A stretch of 64,000 nucleotides of DNA. It comes from JAGQYP01 sp041392305. Its GTDB lineage: Bacteria > Bacteroidota > Bacteroidia > Flavobacteriales_D > Crocinitomicaceae. The position numbers and the translations under genes were made by a program. Position 1 is the stretch's first letter; every line of letters begins with the position of its first letter. Location of the stretch: NCBI GenBank assembly GCA_041392305.1, contig JAWKMJ010000013.1, positions 50,733 to 114,732 on the forward strand, given 5' to 3'. The notes under the pieces were generated by a model. That model was not told where the DNA came from and searched no databases. It saw only the letters and a list, made by a program, of their open reading frames with translations. Below are positions 24,577 through 33,862 of this stretch, piece by piece.

Positions 24577-26891
24577 TTTTTAATGATTTTTTTTATGGGA
24601 TAATGAAGGTCGTTTAATATTATTTTCAAAAGGTACGTTCCATCACAAAGTGAACTCAAATCTATTTTATCAACTCCTTCCAATTCAAATATTTTTCTGC
24701 CAGAAAGATCCATTAACTCTAATTCAATATCTTTCACTAAAGTTTCATTTATATCGAGAAAAATCATCGATTTTGTTGGGTTTGGATAAACTCCAATATC
24801 GTCTTTTTTCAATTCACTAATAAAGGCGTTTCCTATGCAGAAAGGATACCTTACTTCATCCGTAAAGGTAAAAGTACTTTCGTCTATAATCGCGTTTGAA
24901 TTGTAGGTTATTGTTACATTTGGTGATGAAAAACATAGCCAGTCGCTTGGCCAACCATCTCCTCCATTATCTGTAATAACCAATTCATAGCAGTCTTCTA
25001 CTAGACAAACATCTTCAATAACTAATTGACCAAAAAAGTTATCAGCGAGTTCATTTTGGTTAAGAAGACTTTCAACTAGAATTCCTTGATCATTCTCTAT
25101 GAAAATAGCATTTTCAGAGGCATTGCAATCGGTTTCAATGGAAAAGTTTAATGATTCACCGATAGATTTTACATCAATATAGGAAATAATTGTATCATTC
25201 ATTGTGTTCTGATCTTGATTCCCATTTGGATTAACGGTATATATTTTAACCAGAATTGAATCTCCATCGTTGAAGTTAATTGTTCCCAAAGAAATATTCT
25301 CATAAGCACCAGAAGCTAAATTTCCAGTCCATGGAATGGTAGAAATATTTCCTACGAGATCAACTTTAATGTCTAGACTAGTTAAAACTTGCAATCCATT
25401 ATTTCGGATATTCAAAGACGGGTTTGCTGTATTCTCACCACATAAAGATTGGGGTAAATTTTGTACTACAATTGCAAATGCATCATAATCATCTGATATA
25501 GTTAAAGGGTAGTATCCATCAATATAAGTGGTATCCGTTCCTGTTGGATCCAACCAGTCCTTTAATCTTTCGGCAGAACTCGCACCATCCCAGGAAATTC
25601 CAAATCTTCCGTAATAATCAGGAAGATCATTGTCTGTGGTGGTAGGGGAGTTAGAGCATGCGGCTTGACCTCCATAGAGTTGTCCAATTATTCTGTGGTT
25701 GTCATCAAATAGAGGTGAACCAGAAGAACCTCCTTCAGTAACTCCCATAGTCCAATCTGGAATTTGCCAACATTCAGCATTTCCATTTCCGGCATCAAAT
25801 TGGGTTTGAACTGGTGGAGTTAAGTATTTACAGATCTTCTTAACATCACCCGATGGATGGTGTATTCCTATAACACTATCTGGAATGATATCGGTTCTGT
25901 CCCATCCTGAATAATAAATGTCCCAACTTGCTGGAGGAGGATTAGAAATTTCCAATAAAAAGAAGTCTGATCCAACATTACTCGCTCTGAAAACCCCTCC
26001 ATTAGAAGTCTGCATATTGGTTGGTCCATCCGTTGATGGAGTGGTAGTTGCGCAAGATGGATTCGGAGAATCCCAGTTAAATCGAAATGCCCAGTTCGAT
26101 GGATCATTGCCACAATGATTTGCTGTTAAAAAGTAAGGCGTTCCATCATTTTGAGTGTTGTTGATCAATGCTCCGGAGCAAATTCCATTACCGTTTGTGA
26201 CAATCATCGCCACAGACTTGGCTTGCATTTCCCATCCGTTTCCTTCTGGACATAAAATGTCTATATTACAGTCTCCAGAACCATTTAATGCTCGCATCAT
26301 GGATTGAGCAAACAAATCTAATGAACGATAACCATGGATCACATTCGTAATTTCTAGACTTGCATTTCCAAATTGATTCTGTGGTTCAAAGAATTCGATA
26401 ATTGCAGTTTCTCCCAAGGTTAATTCAGTTCCTAATTTTTTGTGGTCTAAATTATTTTGAGAAGTATAATAAAAGAAATTCTCTTCCTCATTTTCGTCAT
26501 AAATAACAATGTATCCGCCGTTTTCAGGGATGAACATGTTTTCAAATAAGAAATTTAAACTCATGGCCCCTTCGGAATGAATTTTTAATCTCCACAATCT
26601 GCCTCTCCCAGGAATGGTTTCCCAAGTTCCTGAATTATTTAGATTGAAATTAACTTCATGAGAATATCCAAATCTCCAAGGACCAATTTTATTCAGATCA
26701 TTTATGGAATCCTCATATCGGCATTGCATGAAATCAAAAATGGGCATGTCAACCGATTCTATTTCATCCGGGGAAATAACAGATTCAGACAATAGTTTGC
26801 TTACTGGTGGACCCCAATTTTCGGTTTGACTTAAAAGACAATTGAAACTTAAAAATAAGGCTAGGAAAAGTATTGCAACGGAAAATTTCAT
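24573..26891 (-). CDS. Secreted trypsin-like serine protease with T9SS sorting domain
   Basis: 772 residues. A signal peptide is followed by a propeptide-like region (about 25-205) and a trypsin-like domain with the triad inferred as H259 (LTANHCG), D309 (VGSDFFLLE) and S390 (EGGSSGSPLF). It resembles lysyl endopeptidase-type enzymes. An inserted Ig/CARDB-like region follows (about 445-580), then a C-terminal T9SS type A domain (VYPNPTKSMIFLDI, DGTYLLKI). It is expected to be secreted through the T9SS. It starts 23 bases after the universal stress gene. Specificity is inferred from overall resemblance only. Confidence 0.87.
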   Translation of the reverse strand: MKFSVAILFLALFLSFNCLLSQTENWGPPVSKLLSESVISPDEIESVDMPIFDFMQCRYEDSINDLNKIGPWRFGYSHEVNFNLNNSGTWETIPGRGRLWRLKIHSEGAMSLNFLFENMFIPENGGYIVIYDENEEENFFYYTSQNNLDHKKLGTELTLGETAIIEFFEPQNQFGNASLEITNVIHGYRSLDLFAQSMMRALNGSGDCNIDILCPEGNGWEMQAKSVAMIVTNGNGICSGALINNTQNDGTPYFLTANHCGNDPSNWAFRFNWDSPNPSCATTTPSTDGPTNMQTSNGGVFRASNVGSDFFLLEISNPPPASWDIYYSGWDRTDIIPDSVIGIHHPSGDVKKICKYLTPPVQTQFDAGNGNAECWQIPDWTMGVTEGGSSGSPLFDDNHRIIGQLYGGQAACSNSPTTTDNDLPDYYGRFGISWDGASSAERLKDWLDPTGTDTTYIDGYYPLTISDDYDAFAIVVQNLPQSLCGENTANPSLNIRNNGLQVLTSLDIKVDLVGNISTIPWTGNLASGAYENISLGTINFNDGDSILVKIYTVNPNGNQDQNTMNDTIISYIDVKSIGESLNFSIETDCNASENAIFIENDQGILVESLLNQNELADNFFGQLVIEDVCLVEDCYELVITDNGGDGWPSDWLCFSSPNVTITYNSNAIIDESTFTFTDEVRYPFCIGNAFISELKKDDIGVYPNPTKSMIFLDINETLVKDIELELMDLSGRKIFELEGVDKIDLSSLCDGTYLLKIILNDLHYPIKKIIKN

Positions 26892-26914
26892 GTAATAAAT
26901 TTTCCCCTAAATTA

Positions 26915-27733
26915 CTAAAAATAAGTTCTTCCTTCAATTTTTAACGGACGTAGGCTGAGAACAGGAATACTAGTGTCATTAATAATATGCATTGCTGTTT
27001 TATCAACAAATAGTTCCATGTAGGTGTACTCTGCTTGGGTCATAATAACAAGTAAATCTGCACCTACTTTATCCGCATGTTTTGTGATCATTCTATGGTA
27101 CTTCCCACCTGTAACAAAGTGGGTAACGCTTTTCACGTTTTTCTTAGCAAGCATATCAGCAACCTGGTTGCCATAGAGTGTCAGCTTCTGCTTATTAATA
27201 GGATGATTTTCTTCCAAAACAAGCAATATGTCTACTTCAGCATTACATAGTTGAGCAATGTGCAACACCTTCGGAAGTTTCTGTCTACTCGACTTCGACA
27301 AGTCAATAGGCATGACGATTTTTTTAAAATTCATCTCACGCTCTTTATTGATGCACAGAACTGGTGCATTCGATCTCGAAATAACTCTAAAAGTCATAGA
27401 TCCAATAAATTCATTTGAATCTCCTTTTTTATCAAGCCCAATAATAATATATCGGGGCTCTATTTCTTTGGCAACTTTCAAAATCAAATTGGCCACTTTG
27501 TTTCCAAGTACGATTTTGTATTCCGCTTCTACTCCACAATCTGATTTAATTTCAGTGACTAATTTTTCCAGTTGTGCTTGAATCTGGCCAGTAGAAGGAC
27601 TTCCTTTAGCTTGAACATTTAGCAACATGATCTTACATCCTTCGGCCTTAGCAAGTGTACATGAATGCTTTACAGCTGCTAAGCATGGTTCTGAAAAATC
27701 AACTGGAATCAAGATGGGGTGTGAGGCGCTCAT
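26915..27733 (-). CDS. Universal stress protein, two UspA domains
   Basis: 272 residues made of two tandem UspA domains. The first (about 1-138) starts HPILIPVDFSEPC and ends NAPVLCIN. The second (about 140-272) starts KKIVMPIDLSKSS and ends SIPVLSLRPL. The first domain has a GLDKKGDSNEFIGSM segment similar to the ATP-binding G-2X-G-9X-GS motif, while the second lacks a clear copy. This layout is common in Bacteroidota. It is upstream of the serine protease on the same strand; co-transcription is possible. Confidence 0.9.
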   Translation of the reverse strand: MSASHPILIPVDFSEPCLAAVKHSCTLAKAEGCKIMLLNVQAKGSPSTGQIQAQLEKLVTEIKSDCGVEAEYKIVLGNKVANLILKVAKEIEPRYIIIGLDKKGDSNEFIGSMTFRVISRSNAPVLCINKEREMNFKKIVMPIDLSKSSRQKLPKVLHIAQLCNAEVDILLVLEENHPINKQKLTLYGNQVADMLAKKNVKSVTHFVTGGKYHRMITKHADKVGADLLVIMTQAEYTYMELFVDKTAMHIINDTSIPVLSLRPLKIEGRTYF

Positions 27734-28016
27734 AATGATTTATTATAATTTGAGATAAGTTTAAATATAACGATATAATTTCATTGACAAGGGAAAATTA
27801 ATAGAAATTCAATATGTACGATAGTTTTCATGCATAATTTTTTTCCCAAATAATTGTTGGTAAGAACAGAATTAGTAAGGTTAATCCGTTGTATAGTTGG
27901 TTTTTTGCAATAATTTCATTTTGAGAATGTTAAGAAAAATGATCTTTGTAAAAAGATGCCTAGAAAAAAATTATTTAGAGAGAATAATTACTAAATTGGG
28001 GCAAAATTGATTAATT

Positions 28017-28670
28017 ATGAGTGATTTACTTTCTCAATACAAAGAATATTATCGTATTCGGAAGGAACGCTATGAAGGCAATCCAAATTATCCGAACACC
28101 TATCGCACTGAAAACGCCATGTTCGAAGCAATGAATTCTTGCTCAGAATTAGGTGAATTCAAAGAGAAATTAGGTGATTTGAATGAGCAGAATGCAGTCA
28201 ATTTAACTATTGATGAATATACCATGCGTAAAAAATATTTTGACGAATTAGGAGAACCAATTCGTGTCCTAGCTGCAAATCGTATATTGGAAAAGTCCAA
28301 AACACTGTCCACTGCTCAGGAAGTGATTACCGTTGTGCAAGAGGAGGAAAACAAAAATAGTATTGAAATTAGTATGGATGAAAGTGTGAGGTATTTTATT
28401 CAAAATGAATGGAAGTATTTAGATGATATCGAAATATACCATAATGCAGAAGTACCTGCTTCTTATAAGTCTTCGATGAGTCGAAAAATCGAAACAGCTA
28501 AAAAAAGGATTGTCGAGTCGAAAGTAGATTTGGAAAAGAATAATCGAGATTGGGATCCTCAATGGAGCTATCATCCTGAAGAAAATATGAAGCCACATCA
28601 TTTTCGATTAGTTCCATATTCAAAAGAACATTTAGAAGAAAAGTTGAGTCAATATAAGAACCAAATTTAA
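28017..28670 (+). CDS. Hypothetical protein, soluble, unrecognised family
   Basis: 217 residues without signal peptide or membrane segment. It is rich in charged residues and probably mostly helical. A distinctive C-terminal stretch contains NRDWDPQWSYHPEEN followed by HHFRLVPYSKEHLEEK. It begins after a 283-base upstream gap and lies 11 bases before the next unrecognised gene, so the two are probably co-transcribed. I cannot name a domain. A structural role or partner of the 475-residue neighbour is only a guess. Confidence 0.65.
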   Translation: MSDLLSQYKEYYRIRKERYEGNPNYPNTYRTENAMFEAMNSCSELGEFKEKLGDLNEQNAVNLTIDEYTMRKKYFDELGEPIRVLAANRILEKSKTLSTAQEVITVVQEEENKNSIEISMDESVRYFIQNEWKYLDDIEIYHNAEVPASYKSSMSRKIETAKKRIVESKVDLEKNNRDWDPQWSYHPEENMKPHHFRLVPYSKEHLEEKLSQYKNQI

Positions 28671-28681
28671 ATTATTCAAAA

Positions 28682-30109
28682 ATGCCAATTGATCCGATGA
28701 TTTTAAATGCCATGCTTGATACCTTTCGAGGAATGGCCAAAGATATTGAAGGTAAAGGTCTGAAAGGAGAAGATGTAGACAAAATGAATCAAGCTCTGAA
28801 TCGGATGGAAGAATTAGGACAGCAACTGAGCGATATTAATGAGTTCAATGGAGCACTAATGCAGGAAAACCTTTTTGGTACTTTTTCAGACCATTACGGA
28901 AAAGTTTTGGCTACTGAAGCTCAGGGGGCCCAAGATGAAAAGGGTTATGATGATGCTACTTTATTGAGGCAAACTTTGGACGCTCTCAAAGATTCTGTAA
29001 AAAGAATCAAACAAGGGAAGCAGGATGCTATAGCAATGGCAGAAGGTTACTCTAATGAAGCCAGTACGCAACAAGCAATGGATTACCTTAAAAGAAATTC
29101 GGATCAATATAGTGATGTTACAAGCTCCATCATGTTTGATTCAAAAATGAATGAAGCCTTAACGGAAGCCAAAGAATTGGATAAGAATGAAGGTCAGAAG
29201 AGATCTGAATTAATAAGGCTGGAAATGGATGCACTTTTTGATGAAAAGGGATTGATAGAACCAATAGAGGCTTTGATTCAACTTGGCGAGGAGCCTGGAA
29301 TGACTCTTCCCTTATTTTTAAAGATTCAAATTGAAAAAGGAATGGATAAGGCCATGGAGGGTAGTGCTATTCTTCGTGATGGAATGGTTTATCAATTGGA
29401 ATATGCCAAGGCTTTAATGGTTAATCCTTATGATATAGAAGAAAAAGAAAGGATTTTATATGCTTTTGATGATTTAGCATCTAAGGCGAAATTTGGAGTT
29501 CCAAATTCTTTAGAAGTGACTTTAGCAGATAGTAGAATATGCTGGGAGCTGGAGCCTAAGAAGATTTTTTGGAATGAATTAAAAAGTAGATTCTTTAATA
29601 TTTTAGATCATTTAGACAGTCTGATAATCGCAAATAGTCAATATTTTCCTTCTTATGCGCCTTACACCATGATGGCAACTTACAACGAAAAGAAGGAGCA
29701 TGCGGAATATATTAAAAACTGTATGCCGGGTATCATTAAACAGGAGGAGAAACAGCTTGAAAAATATTTTGGCGCTACTTTTTTGGAAATGTTCAATCAC
29801 GAAATTTTTAAGTGGGAAGTAGAGGGAAACCACATCGATTATTCTCAGTTTTATACTGAATTTCTTAAAAATAAAGTTTATCCTGAAGCGGTTCCTCTTC
29901 AATTTCTTTCGGCCAATACAATTTCAGAATTTGAATCAACTATTCACGATAAAAATGTAATGTTTAATCCGGAGTCATACAAGGTGGAAGAAAGGATTGT
30001 CAAAATGATGAATGATAAATTTGGAGAAGGATATTATGAGCAAAAATTTGGTAGAGCTGATTTTCCTCAAAGAAATGCAGCTCCATGGGATATAAATAAT
30101 TTCAATTAA
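28682..30109 (+). CDS. Hypothetical protein, helical, unrecognised family
   Basis: 475 residues, no signal peptide or membrane helix. The N-terminal third is strongly helical and acidic, with coiled-coil-like heptads (MNQALNRMEELGQQLSDI and LRQTLDALKDSVKRIKQG). The C-terminal half has more aromatic residues and ends in ADFPQRNAAPWDINNFN. It is 11 bases downstream of the 217-residue gene, which suggests a functional pair. The next gene (DUF2452) has its own likely promoter element. No family, catalytic motif or nucleotide-binding loop is visible. Confidence 0.65.
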   Translation: MPIDPMILNAMLDTFRGMAKDIEGKGLKGEDVDKMNQALNRMEELGQQLSDINEFNGALMQENLFGTFSDHYGKVLATEAQGAQDEKGYDDATLLRQTLDALKDSVKRIKQGKQDAIAMAEGYSNEASTQQAMDYLKRNSDQYSDVTSSIMFDSKMNEALTEAKELDKNEGQKRSELIRLEMDALFDEKGLIEPIEALIQLGEEPGMTLPLFLKIQIEKGMDKAMEGSAILRDGMVYQLEYAKALMVNPYDIEEKERILYAFDDLASKAKFGVPNSLEVTLADSRICWELEPKKIFWNELKSRFFNILDHLDSLIIANSQYFPSYAPYTMMATYNEKKEHAEYIKNCMPGIIKQEEKQLEKYFGATFLEMFNHEIFKWEVEGNHIDYSQFYTEFLKNKVYPEAVPLQFLSANTISEFESTIHDKNVMFNPESYKVEERIVKMMNDKFGEGYYEQKFGRADFPQRNAAPWDINNFN

Positions 30110-30149
30110 ACTTTTTAGCTCATGTACTGTTTACAGGGATAGTTATCCT

Positions 30150-30157
30150 TAAATTTG
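30150..30157 (+). promoter_or_regulatory. -7 element upstream of the DUF2452 gene
   Basis: TAAATTTG fits TAnnTTTG, 4 bases before the ATG at 30162, predicting a near-leaderless start. Confidence 0.45.
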
Positions 30158-30161
30158 AAGC

Positions 30162-30623
30162 ATGACAGACGAAAAGGCAAACGAAAAGAAGAAACAATTT
30201 ATCAATCCTATCGATCCCGATAAGATAACTGAATCTCCAAATTCTATTGAATATCCTCACCATTTGGGGTCAGCCATTGTCAAACCTGAAGACAAAGGTC
30301 GAATAAAAGGGAATGCCATGGCAGCCATGGAGTCTCAGACCGATATGCAGCTGCATCAGATTTATGAACAAATGCAGCTTTTGGCCGAGCAAGCTAGAAA
30401 AATTGAAAAACGAAAAGAGGTTTCTGAAATCATTTATGCTGCAGAAATGCGCTTTCAGCCATTAATCAATCATATTTATCATCTTTACCAAAGAGAAAAT
30501 GGAACATATATTTTAAGCTTGGTTCCACCTGAACAAACTCAATTTTCTAAAAACATGTCAAATTGGGAAATCATTGCTTCAGTTAAATTATTAGCCGATC
30601 ATACTTGGGAAATTCTAGGTTAA
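30162..30623 (+). CDS. DUF2452 domain-containing protein
   Basis: 153 residues matching the pattern I know for DUF2452. It has an N-terminal NPIDPDKI segment, then GSAIVKPEDKGRIKGNAM and TDMQLHQIYEQMQLLAEQA. It ends with YHLYQRENGTYILSLV and a final LLADHTWEIL. It is cytoplasmic, with no signal or membrane segment. The family is widespread in Bacteroidota and other bacteria, but I know of no established function. It precedes glnN by 123 bases, and glnN has its own promoter element. Confidence 0.82.
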   Translation: MTDEKANEKKKQFINPIDPDKITESPNSIEYPHHLGSAIVKPEDKGRIKGNAMAAMESQTDMQLHQIYEQMQLLAEQARKIEKRKEVSEIIYAAEMRFQPLINHIYHLYQRENGTYILSLVPPEQTQFSKNMSNWEIIASVKLLADHTWEILG

Positions 30624-30721
30624 TACTTGAAAAAATATCTTTTTTTGGAAATTAACACTAAAATTTAGGGGTGTTCATAAATAATTATCATTTTTTTAAC
30701 GAACCACCCCCAAAAATATCA

Positions 30722-30729
30722 TACCTTTG
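30722..30729 (+). promoter_or_regulatory. -7 element upstream of glnN
   Basis: TACCTTTG fits TAnnTTTG, 17 bases upstream of the glnN ATG. The gap between DUF2452 and glnN is very AT-rich. Confidence 0.5.
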
Positions 30730-30746
30730 TCAAAAATTTTATAAAA

Positions 30747-32933
30747 ATGTCCAAAATTAGAAGTTTTGCGTTGCAGGATGTCATGCACAGAAAACCGAAA
30801 GAGGTAAATTTCGGTTCTCAAAGAATTAGTGAATACTTTGGTGAAAATGTCTTTCATATAGATAGAATGAGAGAGTATTTAACAGAAGAAGCTTATGATA
30901 TTGTAGTGAACTCTGTTCATGATGGATCTAAAATTGATCAAAGAATTGCAGATCAAATCGCTGCGGCTATGAAAGACTGGGCAATTTCAAAAGGCGCTAC
31001 GCATTATACACACTGGTTTCAGCCATTGACCGGTTCTACAGCTGAGAAACATGATGCATTTTTTCAACCAGTGGGTCCAGGAAAAGCAATCGAACGTTTT
31101 GAAGGGTCGCTTTTAGTTCAACAAGAACCAGATGCTTCATCATTCCCTCATGGAGGTATCAGAAATACTTTTGAAGCAAGAGGATACACCGCTTGGGATC
31201 CTTCTTCGCCTGCTTTTGTAATTGGTAACACTCTTTGTATTCCAACTATTTTCATCTCCTACACAGGTGAAGCATTGGACTATAAAATGCCTTTGATTAA
31301 AGCATTGCACGCGATTGATAATGCTGCAACGGATGTTTGCCAGTATTTTGATAAAAATGTAACTAAGGTAAACGCAACATTAGGTTGGGAACAAGAATAC
31401 TTTGTCATCGATAAGGCTCTTTATAATGCAAGACCTGATCTAGTTTTAACGGGAAGAACATTAGTAGGGCATAATCCAGCAAAAGGTCAACAATTGGATG
31501 ACCATTATTTTGGATCCATTCCTGAAAGAGTAACTTCTTTCATGAAAGATTTTGAACAAGAGGCTTTGAAATTAGGGATTCCAGTTACGACAAGACATAA
31601 TGAAGTTGCACCAATGCAGTTCGAATGTGCACCAATGTTTGAGGAGGCGAACTTGGCAAATGATCATAATTTATTATTGATGGATTTGCTTGAGAAGACT
31701 GCTAGAAAGCACGATTTCAGAATTTTATTCCACGAGAAGCCTTTCTCTGGATTGAATGGTTCAGGTAAGCACAACAACTGGTCTTTAGGAACAAACACAG
31801 GAGTTAACCTTTTAAAACCAGGAAAGAATCCAAAATCGAATATTCAGTTTTTGACATTCTTTGTTAATACAATTAAAGCGATCCATGATAATGCAGATTT
31901 ACTTAGAGCAGCAATTGCTTCTGCAAGTAATGATCACCGTCTGGGAGCGAATGAAGCACCGCCTGCAATCATTTCTGTTTTCATTGGATCTCAATTAACA
32001 GATCTATTGGATCAGTTGGAAAAGAGCATCAAGGCTGGTAAAATGACTCCAGAAGATAAGACAGCTTTGAAATTGAATATTGGAAAAATACCTCAAATTC
32101 TTCTTGATAATACTGATCGAAATAGAACTTCTCCGTTTGCATTTACAGGAAATAAATTTGAGTTTAGAGCTGTTGGTTCTGCCGATAACTGTGGAAAAGC
32201 GATGATAGTTTTAAATACGATCGTTGCGAATCAGTTAATCCAGTTTAAAAAGAAAGTGGATACCAGAATTGATGCAGGAGATAAGAAAGATGAGGCCATT
32301 CTTAAAGAACTTCAAAAATTAATTAAGGAATCCAAAAAAATCCGATTCGAGGGAAATGGATATGGTGAGGAATGGGTGAAAGAAGCTGAAAAAAGAGGGC
32401 TATCAAATTTAAAAGATACTCCCCGTGCAATGGAGATTTACGAAAAAAAGGAAGTTCAACAGTTGTTTTCTGATCTGAAGATTCTTACACCAATCGAATT
32501 AAAAGCAAGACAAGAAATTGAATTTGAAAGTTATATCATGAAGCTTCAAATTGAAGCTAGAGTTCTAGGCGACATGATTATCAATCACGTGATTCCTGCT
32601 ACAGTGAAGTATCAGAATCAATTGATTAAAAATGTACAGGGTATGAAAGATATTTTTGGAGCGAAATTCAAAGATCATGCAAGTACTCAAATTTCCTTTT
32701 TAGAAAAAATATCGAAGCACTTGATCGAGTTGGATAAACTTGTCCACCAAATGATTCAGAACAGGAAGAAAGTGAATAAACTAACAGACAATAAAAAGAA
32801 AGCAATAGCTTATTGTGACGAGGTAAAGTCATTATTCGATCCCATTAAATATCATTGTGATAAATTAGAAATGATGGTAGATGATGAATATTGGCCATTA
32901 CCAAAACTTCGTGAAATCCTTTTTACTAAATAG
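30747..32933 (+). CDS. glnN: Glutamine synthetase type III
   Basis: 728 residues, the length of the large GSIII class (about 730) found in Bacteroidota and cyanobacteria and distinct from the 450-residue GSI. It makes glutamine from glutamate, ammonia and ATP. Motifs include the N-terminal THYTHWFQPLTGSTAEKHD, PHGGIRNTFEARGYTAWDP, WEQEYFVID and SGKHNNWSL, and the C-terminal GSIII-specific helical region after about residue 560. It has its own promoter element and a strong terminator, so it is monocistronic. Together with gdhA in this window it handles ammonia assimilation. Confidence 0.96.
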   Translation: MSKIRSFALQDVMHRKPKEVNFGSQRISEYFGENVFHIDRMREYLTEEAYDIVVNSVHDGSKIDQRIADQIAAAMKDWAISKGATHYTHWFQPLTGSTAEKHDAFFQPVGPGKAIERFEGSLLVQQEPDASSFPHGGIRNTFEARGYTAWDPSSPAFVIGNTLCIPTIFISYTGEALDYKMPLIKALHAIDNAATDVCQYFDKNVTKVNATLGWEQEYFVIDKALYNARPDLVLTGRTLVGHNPAKGQQLDDHYFGSIPERVTSFMKDFEQEALKLGIPVTTRHNEVAPMQFECAPMFEEANLANDHNLLLMDLLEKTARKHDFRILFHEKPFSGLNGSGKHNNWSLGTNTGVNLLKPGKNPKSNIQFLTFFVNTIKAIHDNADLLRAAIASASNDHRLGANEAPPAIISVFIGSQLTDLLDQLEKSIKAGKMTPEDKTALKLNIGKIPQILLDNTDRNRTSPFAFTGNKFEFRAVGSADNCGKAMIVLNTIVANQLIQFKKKVDTRIDAGDKKDEAILKELQKLIKESKKIRFEGNGYGEEWVKEAEKRGLSNLKDTPRAMEIYEKKEVQQLFSDLKILTPIELKARQEIEFESYIMKLQIEARVLGDMIINHVIPATVKYQNQLIKNVQGMKDIFGAKFKDHASTQISFLEKISKHLIELDKLVHQMIQNRKKVNKLTDNKKKAIAYCDEVKSLFDPIKYHCDKLEMMVDDEYWPLPKLREILFTK

Positions 32934-32954
32934 ATATTTGGACAATTTAATTAG

Positions 32955-32984
32955 AAGCCAGCTCAGTGTAGCTGGCTTTTTTTG
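32955..32984 (+). terminator. Rho-independent terminator after glnN
   Basis: AAGCCAGCT pairs with AGCTGGCTT around a 6-base loop and is followed by a T run. Confidence 0.93.
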
Positions 32985-33088
32985 TTTCCGCGAAAAAAAC
33001 CATGGATGTATATATTTGATATTTAGATGATTAATAAGTTGCTTGTGTTGATATAACTATTATATTTAGTCAAACTAAAATTACAATT

Positions 33089-33739
33089 ATGAGATTTGAT
33101 ATTAAACATGCTGAAGAGTTTTCCAGAGGGGAGGCGCTTTTAAGAACTTTTTTCGGAATTATCTACATTGGAATTCCGCACATGATTCCATTAATGTTTA
33201 TTGGAATAGGGGTGATGTTTGCTCAGTTCATCGCCATGCTTTCAGTTTTATTTACAGGTAAATATCCACAAGGAATTTTTGATTTTGTTCTAAAATATAA
33301 CAGATGGAATCAAAGAGTATCTGCTCGATTAATGAATTTGTGTGATGGATATCCAGCTTTTGGATTAAATGGTCAAGATGATTATGTAACATTAGAAGCC
33401 ACTAATCCTGAAAAGATTCCTTTCGCTTCTTCTTGGATGAGATTTTTATTTGGGTTTTTCTACGTTATCATTCCTCATGGAATTGTATTGATGTTCTACA
33501 TGATCCCTGCTATGTTGCTTATGTATTTTGCATGGTTAGTAATCGCCATTACTGGGAAATATCCAAAACCTTGGCACGACTACATGGTAGGGATTTCTCG
33601 TTGGTCCCTAAGAGTAAACTTCTTCATGAATTTCATGAATCACGAGTATCCTCCATTCTCTGGTAAGATGACTGATGCTGAAAGAAATGAAGGGTCAGGT
33701 TCTGCGGTACCTGCGAATGACGATCTTTTAGATTCATAA
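33089..33739 (+). CDS. DUF4389 membrane protein
   Basis: 216 residues built from two similar halves, each with a long hydrophobic segment followed by TGKYP and a W-x-RV motif. The first half is about 1-90, with LLRTFFGIIYIGIPHMIP and NRWNQRVSARL. The second is about 110-195, with LFGFFYVIIPHG and SRWSLRVNFF. This duplicated layout is characteristic of DUF4389 proteins, whose function is unknown. A low-complexity tail ends the protein. It is flanked by terminators on both sides and is thus a single-gene unit. Confidence 0.85.
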   Translation: MRFDIKHAEEFSRGEALLRTFFGIIYIGIPHMIPLMFIGIGVMFAQFIAMLSVLFTGKYPQGIFDFVLKYNRWNQRVSARLMNLCDGYPAFGLNGQDDYVTLEATNPEKIPFASSWMRFLFGFFYVIIPHGIVLMFYMIPAMLLMYFAWLVIAITGKYPKPWHDYMVGISRWSLRVNFFMNFMNHEYPPFSGKMTDAERNEGSGSAVPANDDLLDS

Positions 33740-33761
33740 AAATTAAAATTTATATATTAAA

Positions 33762-33788
33762 AAAGGTCGGTACTAAACCGGCCTTTTT
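33762..33788 (+). terminator. Rho-independent terminator after the DUF4389 gene
   Basis: AAAGGTCGGT pairs with ACCGGCCTTT (one G-T pair) around a short loop and is followed by T residues. Confidence 0.9.
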
Positions 33789-33862
33789 GCGTTTAATACG
33801 TAGTTTAATTCGAATAATAAAAAGTCTTTTTAAACACGTCTCCATTTGTGTATTTTAGCCAA

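Noticed and set aside
27734..28016. Gene-free stretch before the unrecognised two-gene module
   Set aside because: Very AT-rich; no ORF, tRNA, clear promoter consensus or strong hairpin could be supported.
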